DNA of 64,000 nt from Achromobacter spanius (GTDB taxonomy: Bacteria; Pseudomonadota; Gammaproteobacteria; Burkholderiales; Burkholderiaceae_B): assembly GCF_003994415.1 (NCBI RefSeq), contig NZ_CP034689.1, forward strand, positions 3,782,001 through 3,846,000, given 5' to 3'. Of this stretch, positions 59,400 to 64,000 are shown in pieces. Within the stretch, counting starts at the first letter, position 1, and each line of letters opens with the position of its first letter. Under the pieces are notes generated by a model. That model saw only the letters and a list, made by a program, of their open reading frames with translations. It was not told the origin of the DNA and did no database searches. The position numbers and the translations under genes are program-made.

Positions 59400-60613
59400 G
59401 CGCCACCCAGTTTCGTGAAGTGTGAAGCCAAGAGCGCGGATAGCTCCTGGTGGTGGAGAACGATCATGTCATCATCGAGGTAGTCTCTAAACTCGTCCTC
59501 GGGCCAAAGATCGCCGTCATAAACGAAGAGAGAGTGATTGGCGCGCGGTTGTGTTTGCAGGAAGCTCTTAAAGCGTGCACGGGCGGGATCATAAATCTGA
59601 TCAAAAATGGAGCAATGACTGTGGATCGTCCTTTTTAATCGAGGACTGAACTCTTGGTGCGACCTGAACATAAGCAATGCGCGATCCAATGCTTCCCAAT
59701 CGTACCCGGCCGCCTTAAAAGATCTTTCGACGAGGAAGGGAACGCGACATTTTCTGACGAAGATGTCGCAGAGATAGGTTTCGATCTCAACAGTAATTTT
59801 TTCCAATTCAGCATCGGACAAATTTTTTTGTGTGGGCACATCTAAGAAGGTCATGTCGATCCAGCGCTGTAGACTCAATAATGCGCGGAATCGTGGCCCT
59901 TTCTTCCCATCTCCTTGCGATCTAAAAACCACCGGAAGGACCGGAATCAACATACTGTCAGCAGTGTTGATTTCTTCCTTTATCCACTTCGACTTGTAGG
60001 ACTCTGGCGTATCGACCAGAAGGACCAAACTCGCCTCGGATAGGGCATTTTCAATTTCTTTTTGAACGAGATTGCCCGGCAATATCTGGGTGGCACCGTC
60101 CAGATCCTTAGCCTCATCAAGCCACGGTTTATATCCCAGGGTGTAGAGGTAGTCATAAATTTGCGAAGCAATCTGTTTACCGTCTACAGCTCGGTATGAT
60201 ATGAAGACCTTTGTATTGCGGCCTTGTAGACGAAGCCCCAGCATAGCGCCGGCGCGATGTATTAGTCGACCGTTAGCCCCTAACGAGTTGCCGTCGAAAG
60301 CCAGCGCTTTGTAATCTTTGGCAGCGCCGGGTGGTACTGGGAAATCTTTATTGATAGCGACAGGCAGAATCATCGCTGTATCGGGTCGACTACGCAAGAA
60401 TTCTTCAATAAACGTATTCGCTTCGTTTGGAAAAGGGTGCTCATCGTAAAGTACGATTAATAGATCATCCCAATTCACGTCGCTTGGCCAAACGTAGGGT
60501 ATGGAGTCTAACGCAAGCGCTACAGATATGTGGTCTTGGAATGTCTCGAGCAAGTCAGTTTGGATGCAATTGGCGATATTCCCGCATGCCTCATTATGCA
60601 GAACTACGATCAT
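59396..60613 (-). CDS. TIR-domain protein (405 aa), probable signal-producing enzyme
   Basis: A 405-residue protein. Residues about 134-232 form a canonical TIR domain: TKVFISYRAVDGKQIASQIY, YKPWLDEAKDL, IENALSEASLVLLVDTPESY and SKWIKEEI, with the catalytic Glu at 214 in W-x3-E. Residues 1-125 (MIVVLHNEACGNIANCIQTD, WDDLLIVLYDEHPFPNEANT) form an alpha/beta part that may be a second, inactive TIR-like fold. The C-terminal 170 residues are unassigned. TIR domains cleave NAD+ or make cyclic ADP-ribose signals. It is coupled to the SLOG-like gene. Confidence 0.85.
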   Translation of the reverse strand: MIVVLHNEACGNIANCIQTDLLETFQDHISVALALDSIPYVWPSDVNWDDLLIVLYDEHPFPNEANTFIEEFLRSRPDTAMILPVAINKDFPVPPGAAKDYKALAFDGNSLGANGRLIHRAGAMLGLRLQGRNTKVFISYRAVDGKQIASQIYDYLYTLGYKPWLDEAKDLDGATQILPGNLVQKEIENALSEASLVLLVDTPESYKSKWIKEEINTADSMLIPVLPVVFRSQGDGKKGPRFRALLSLQRWIDMTFLDVPTQKNLSDAELEKITVEIETYLCDIFVRKCRVPFLVERSFKAAGYDWEALDRALLMFRSHQEFSPRLKRTIHSHCSIFDQIYDPARARFKSFLQTQPRANHSLFVYDGDLWPEDEFRDYLDDDMIVLHHQELSALLASHFTKLGGA

Positions 60614-60735
60614 TCGTCTATTCCCTATGTAGCGAAAGTTACGCTAATACTATTGAGCTATGCGATATCCTAATCGGCATCTTGCTACCGAACCAGATAT
60701 TTCGAGAACATTATGCTGAGCGTTCCGCTTTAGCT

Positions 60736-61410
60736 TTATGGAAGTTGCTTTGTTATATTGTAGGAATCGATATTTTCACCAATACCGATTGCCAGATCAA
60801 TATAGCGCTCAGGATTTATCACAAAATCAGACCATTTTACCGAATAAATATACGATGAACTTCCTGAATAAACTCTAGACCCAGAGTTATGATGAGTGCA
60901 TTCCGTATATTCTGGCTGTTTGATGTTGAACATGTTGTCCTTCATAATTTTGAATAGCTTGCTTGTTCTCAGCGTGCGGCTTTTACAATGCGGACATGAC
61001 GCATCAATAATGTAGTAGTCATAGAGACCTGCTTCATCAGGCAAGGTAATTGCCAAGAGCGCATTTGGTCGAGATGATTTGCCGCCACGGCTCTTCTTCC
61101 TCAGGGAATACGATATTTCCCATGGTATCCACTGGTCAGCCTCCGGAATCATCGGATCTAGCATACCCTTGGAAATCATAATGATAGTGAGGGAGCTATC
61201 GAAGATTTTTTCGCCTAATATGGTCTGAATCGTATCGTCTTTGAAAGCACTGAGATCAGCGTCGTCCTTCTCCCCCTTATTAATATGCTCCTTGCCCTCC
61301 AGCATTTTCTGAAGCTCATCCACATAAGTGCGTGCGGTTGTGTTCTCGACTTCGAGCGAATTGACTAGCTCATCCGCATACTTGTACGTGACGAATATTT
61401 TTCGTGCCAT
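60736..61410 (-). CDS. TIR-like (DUF1863/ThsB-type) protein with Cys motif
   Basis: A 224-residue protein starting MARKIFVTYKYADELVNSLE. FKDDTIQTILGEKIFDSSLT then IIMISKGML and WIPWEISYSLR place a Glu (98) at the TIR catalytic position. The pattern fits TIR-like proteins of the DUF1863/MTH538 type, as in Thoeris ThsB. A later CPHCKSRT and CTHH suggest a zinc-binding addition. The gene is visibly AT-richer than the chromosome, indicating foreign origin. It lies on the same strand between the TIR gene and the next TIR-like gene. Confidence 0.75.
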   Translation of the reverse strand: MARKIFVTYKYADELVNSLEVENTTARTYVDELQKMLEGKEHINKGEKDDADLSAFKDDTIQTILGEKIFDSSLTIIMISKGMLDPMIPEADQWIPWEISYSLRKKSRGGKSSRPNALLAITLPDEAGLYDYYIIDASCPHCKSRTLRTSKLFKIMKDNMFNIKQPEYTECTHHNSGSRVYSGSSSYIYSVKWSDFVINPERYIDLAIGIGENIDSYNITKQLP

Positions 61411-61596
61411 ATTTCCACTCTAGATATCTATACCTCGCAGCTTAGCGAGTATGTCTGAGCGCGGCGCATTCCAGGCAGCACCATGCATGCCCAGAGCGTG
61501 CTCCGCAGGTCTACTTCCCGGTTGGCTATGTAACTTCTTCACCAGTGCGTCGCTATGGAGTACAGGGACATGTCAATACCGATACTCGGCAAGCGA

Positions 61597-62070
61597 CTAT
61601 TGGGCGATTGCGGCCTCAACCCAGATAGATAGATTGTTGGAGATGTCCTTATAGGCATCACTTACCTTCGGGTCGTACACCTTTGGCACAATCACAGTAT
61701 CGCCGCGCTTGAACGTAATACTGTCAAACGGATTCGTACCTTTAGCACATTTTCCGTTATTCGGGCAGTTAAGATTGTGGACATAGATGCCCAGAATACC
61801 CTTCCCGTCTTCCCATGCCTTCTTGATTTCGTAGTTGACCCAAGGTCTTCTGTGCGTATCCGTGCCTATCAAAACGATAATGCACGACTTGCCTTTCATA
61901 TTGTCATCAATCCAAGTTTTGATGGCACCATCGCCCTTTTTTTTCACTTCCTCCCAATTATTGGGAGAAACTGGCGTGTTACCTTCAACGACTCCCATGT
62001 TTCGAATCTGCTGTACGCGCATCACGTCGTTAGCGAAGTGAAAGCTATAAAAAATTTGCCTTTTTGCCAT
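61597..62070 (-). CDS. ThsB-like TIR protein
   Basis: A 157-residue protein very like Thoeris ThsB in outline. The start KRQIFYSFHFANDVMRVQQI is followed by an NWEEVKKKGDGAIKTWID segment, then CIIVLIGTDTHRRPWVNYEI with the catalytic-position Glu at 81, and GILGIYVHNL with CAKGTNPFD. These match the ThsB order (FFSFHY, W-E-x-A-K-K, VLIG, R-W-V-x-Y-E-I, G-I-H, K-G-x-N-P-F-D). In Thoeris ThsB makes a cyclic ADP-ribose isomer upon phage infection. No ThsA is adjacent; the SLOG-like protein may take that place. Confidence 0.85.
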   Translation of the reverse strand: MAKRQIFYSFHFANDVMRVQQIRNMGVVEGNTPVSPNNWEEVKKKGDGAIKTWIDDNMKGKSCIIVLIGTDTHRRPWVNYEIKKAWEDGKGILGIYVHNLNCPNNGKCAKGTNPFDSITFKRGDTVIVPKVYDPKVSDAYKDISNNLSIWVEAAIAQ

Positions 62071-63003
62071 TATTATCTACTCAATAGTTAAATGATCCGA
62101 ACCAGCTCGTCGACTAGTTCGGCACGAGTCACGACAGAAAACACTTAGAGCAAATATTGCCATCGTGATATTTAATTTCATTTAAATAAAGGGAGGGCTC
62201 CACCACCCGGAGGCTTGACGAAGTAACTTTATTATGTCGACCGATATGCCCTGAGGCGTAATCAAACGGCACCATCCGGTTCCGGCAGACTCACGTATTC
62301 GACGCAATAAAGTTGCGCAATATCGGAGGCCCCCGGGTATATGCAAGTGCTAGCAATTGTTCTTCGGACTTCTTCAGCAAGTCTTCAAACCTCGCCGCTA
62401 CTGGGTCGGTAGCGCCGACAGGGATGACTGGTCGCAGCACATATCTGCGCTTCGTTCACTCTGACACTAGATGCCTAAAGGAATGATGGCGTCTGACTGC
62501 AGATGCTCCCACTGGTAGGCAGATTCGCTTCAGTTGTGGCTGCTGTGTAGCGTCTGGGATGGCCTCATCCAAGTCTAAGTTGCCCCAGAAATCGTCGATG
62601 CTGGACGCCACCCCGCCTCAGCGGAGGATCTCCAGGTCGTGCAAGCGTCCAGGGTGGGGACAACTGGGCCGCGTTTCGGGTACGGAACATCAACATCTCG
62701 TTCTAAGGTTGCAGGATAGAAACTCTCTATCTCGGAAAGCGCTTATGTGCGTAACTCCGAGTCCCGACCGATGATGCGGATTGTGCTGTCCCGTGCTTGG
62801 GCTGCTCTTGCGGTGTGATGCCGCCGACCTTGCCAAAGCTGATGCACAAGCAAACCGCAGTGACAACTTGGCTTAACGAATCGATGCTGATCGCGTTGCC
62901 CTGAAGCAAGACTTCAGGGGCCAAGGTCGGCCAAAGATTCCAAATGTTACCTTAGTTACTAACTTTGATCTATGGCAGATCTAAAGCTCCATGCAGACGG
63001 CCA
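62071..63003. other. gene-poor gap upstream of the TIR cluster
   Basis: This gap of about 930 bases holds no firm gene. AT-rich sequence at 62150-62200 probably includes the promoter of the ThsB-like gene. A coding-like minus-strand segment is listed separately at 62291-62440. Another short minus frame (62727-62924) has mixed composition and is not supported. The area may be decayed sequence from earlier insertions. Confidence 0.4.
62291..62440 (-). pseudogene. coding-like fragment (49 aa), origin unknown
   Basis: The minus frame from GTG 62440 reads VLRPVIPVGATDPVAARFED, then LLKKSEEQLLALAYTRGPPI and ends FIASNT. Composition is protein-like (amphipathic helix in the middle) and unlike noise, but a stop lies seven codons upstream (TGA before TKRRY) and no ribosome site is seen. 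It looks like the tail of a lost gene. No family recognised. Confidence 0.3.
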
Positions 63004-64000
63004 GGGACTGTCAGGATTTTTGTGTGCAGGCCTATGATGGTTTTCAAGGAGACCGACCATGGCACGCAACCCGAAGTCCACGAGGCAGTCCAGCACGTCT
63101 GCGCTACCGGCCAGTGCCGAGCAGTTGCTCGATGAACTTGTAACGGGGCCGATGACAGCCGAGGCGGTCCAGGACACGTTCATGTTGCTGAAGAAGGCGC
63201 TGATCGAGCGTGCTCTGGGCGCTGAACTGGGCCGACACCTGGGTTATCCCGCAGGCGGCGAGCGCCCGGAGGACACCACCAACCAGCGCAACGGCAAGAG
63301 CAGCAAGACCGTGCTGACCGACGACGGCCCGCTCAAGCTGGATATCCCGCGGGATCGGGATGGCAGTTTTGCCCCAATCCTGATTCCCAAGCACGCACGC
63401 CGGTTTACCGGTTTTGATGACAAGATCATCGCGATGTACGCCCGTGGCATGAGCGTGCGCGAGATCCGAGCGTTCCTGGACGAGCAATATGGCACTGACG
63501 TGTCGCCGGAGTTCATCAGCTCAGTGACCGATGAGGTCATGGATGAAGTACAGGCGTGGCAGAACCGCCCTCTGGAACCCATGTTCCCCGTGGTGTTCTT
63601 CGACGCGTTGCGGGTCAAGATCCGCGACGAAGGCTTGGTGCAGAACAAGGCGGTTTATCTGGCCTTGGGTGTGCTGCCCGATGGCACGCGCGAGATTCTC
63701 GGCCTGTGGGTCGAGACCACCGAGGGCGCAAAGTTCTGGATGCGGGTGTTCAACGACCTCAAGACCCGAGGGGTGCAGGACATCCTGATCGCAGTGACCG
63801 ATGGTCTGAAAGGGATGCCCCAGGCGCTAGAGGTCGTGTTCCCAGCCACCACGCTACAAACGTGCATCGTGCATCTGATCCGCAATAGCCTGGCCTACGC
63901 CGGCTGGAAGGACCGCCGCGCGATCGCCACGGCGCTGCGCCCGATCTACGCTGCCGTTAACGCCCAGGCCGCGCAACAGGCCCTTGATGAGTTTGCCAAA
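63004..64000 (+). mobile_element. IS256-family element, left part
   Basis: The sequence GGGACTGTCAGGATTTTTGT at about 63004-63023, shortly before the transposase start, resembles the usual IS256-type inverted end (GG..CTGTC..A.TTTTGTGT). The transposase gene begins at 63059 and the element continues beyond the window. The right end is not available to confirm the terminal repeat. Confidence 0.7.
63059..64000 (+). CDS. IS256-family transposase, 3' end outside window
   Basis: The 314 visible residues belong to an IS256 (mutator-type) transposase. After an N-terminal region (ALGAELGRHLGYPAGGERPE), the lead-in KLDIPRDRDGSFAPILIPKH and YARGMSVREIRAFLDEQYG are classic. The first catalytic Asp lies in VVFFDALRVKIRDEG and the second in AVTDGLKGMPQALE; the Glu would lie beyond the edge. 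CIVHLIRNSL is also diagnostic. AAGGAG before ATG 63059 sets the start. The reading frame is open to the window end. Confidence 0.92.
   Translation, partial: MARNPKSTRQSSTSALPASAEQLLDELVTGPMTAEAVQDTFMLLKKALIERALGAELGRHLGYPAGGERPEDTTNQRNGKSSKTVLTDDGPLKLDIPRDRDGSFAPILIPKHARRFTGFDDKIIAMYARGMSVREIRAFLDEQYGTDVSPEFISSVTDEVMDEVQAWQNRPLEPMFPVVFFDALRVKIRDEGLVQNKAVYLALGVLPDGTREILGLWVETTEGAKFWMRVFNDLKTRGVQDILIAVTDGLKGMPQALEVVFPATTLQTCIVHLIRNSLAYAGWKDRRAIATALRPIYAAVNAQAAQQALDEFAK

Noticed and set aside
62727..62924. 65-aa minus-strand frame before the IS256 element
   Set aside because: No ribosome site, mixed composition, no family; not enough to call a gene.
1..64000. CRISPR array, tRNA, rRNA or origin
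   Set aside because: No regularly spaced repeats, cloverleaf genes, rRNA segments or DnaA-box clusters were recognised while reading the window.

Overview
The window looks like a chromosome segment of a high-GC betaproteobacterium of the Alcaligenaceae, most like Achromobacter or Bordetella. The evidence is the strong G/C third-position bias, many LysR regulators, two Bug-family (TctC-like) solute receptors, a guaB-guaA pair and an Opp/Dpp-type transporter operon. The genus is an inference from gene content, not from a marker search.

Positions 1-44,100 are ordinary, metabolically rich chromosome. In order they hold: a LysR tail and a MazG-like pyrophosphohydrolase (1-510); an SDR, a GlxA-type regulator and an HD-domain protein (864-3498); a minus-strand operon of DMT exporter, GST, SDR and TetR (3526-6675); an alpha/beta hydrolase divergent from a MerR regulator with a textbook MerR promoter between them (6810-8183); an RES-type toxin-antitoxin pair (8226-9600); a sulfur and methionine module of MetR-like regulator, MsuE-like flavin reductase, MesX (DUF1852) and MesD (9776-13569); a Bug receptor; a LysR-controlled SDR, quinone reductase and epoxide-hydrolase-like set joined by a shared operator repeat (14939-18578); guaA and guaB; several small conserved genes; a LysR, Bug receptor and 2-hydroxyacid dehydrogenase locus; a Tat-exported carbonic anhydrase; a PHB-depolymerase-family esterase; and a compact ten-gene block (32226-42940) in which a LysR gene, a flavoprotein monooxygenase and four Opp/Dpp transporter genes are joined by ATGA overlaps, followed by the binding protein, a BAAT-like hydrolase and a carboxymuconolactone-decarboxylase-fold enzyme.

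From about 44,500 to the right edge the window becomes an accessory defence-like island, framed and broken by mobile elements. An IS1182-family element with clear 19-bp ends (44546-46231) is followed by a five-gene minus-strand operon. It encodes a calcineurin-like phosphoesterase, a GASH-type helical protein, two divergent GTPases and a GAP1-type protein, and matches the predicted GTPase-centred conflict systems. A sixth gene of that operon appears to have been cut by the IS. A degenerate tyrosine-recombinase tail lies just upstream. Next come a candidate PIN-like nuclease, a DUF4062/PhoD-like phosphatase/small-protein operon, an IS4-type transposase remnant, and an AT-richer cluster of a SLOG-like protein, a TIR protein and two ThsB/DUF1863-type TIR-like proteins. 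This last cluster resembles Thoeris but lacks a recognisable ThsA. A partial IS256-family transposase runs off the right end.

The strongest candidates for little-described biology are the SLOG plus triple-TIR cluster (58599-62070), the DUF4062 and PhoD-like module (54520-57672) and the GTPase/GAP1 system (46419-52764). No CRISPR array, tRNA or rRNA was recognised.
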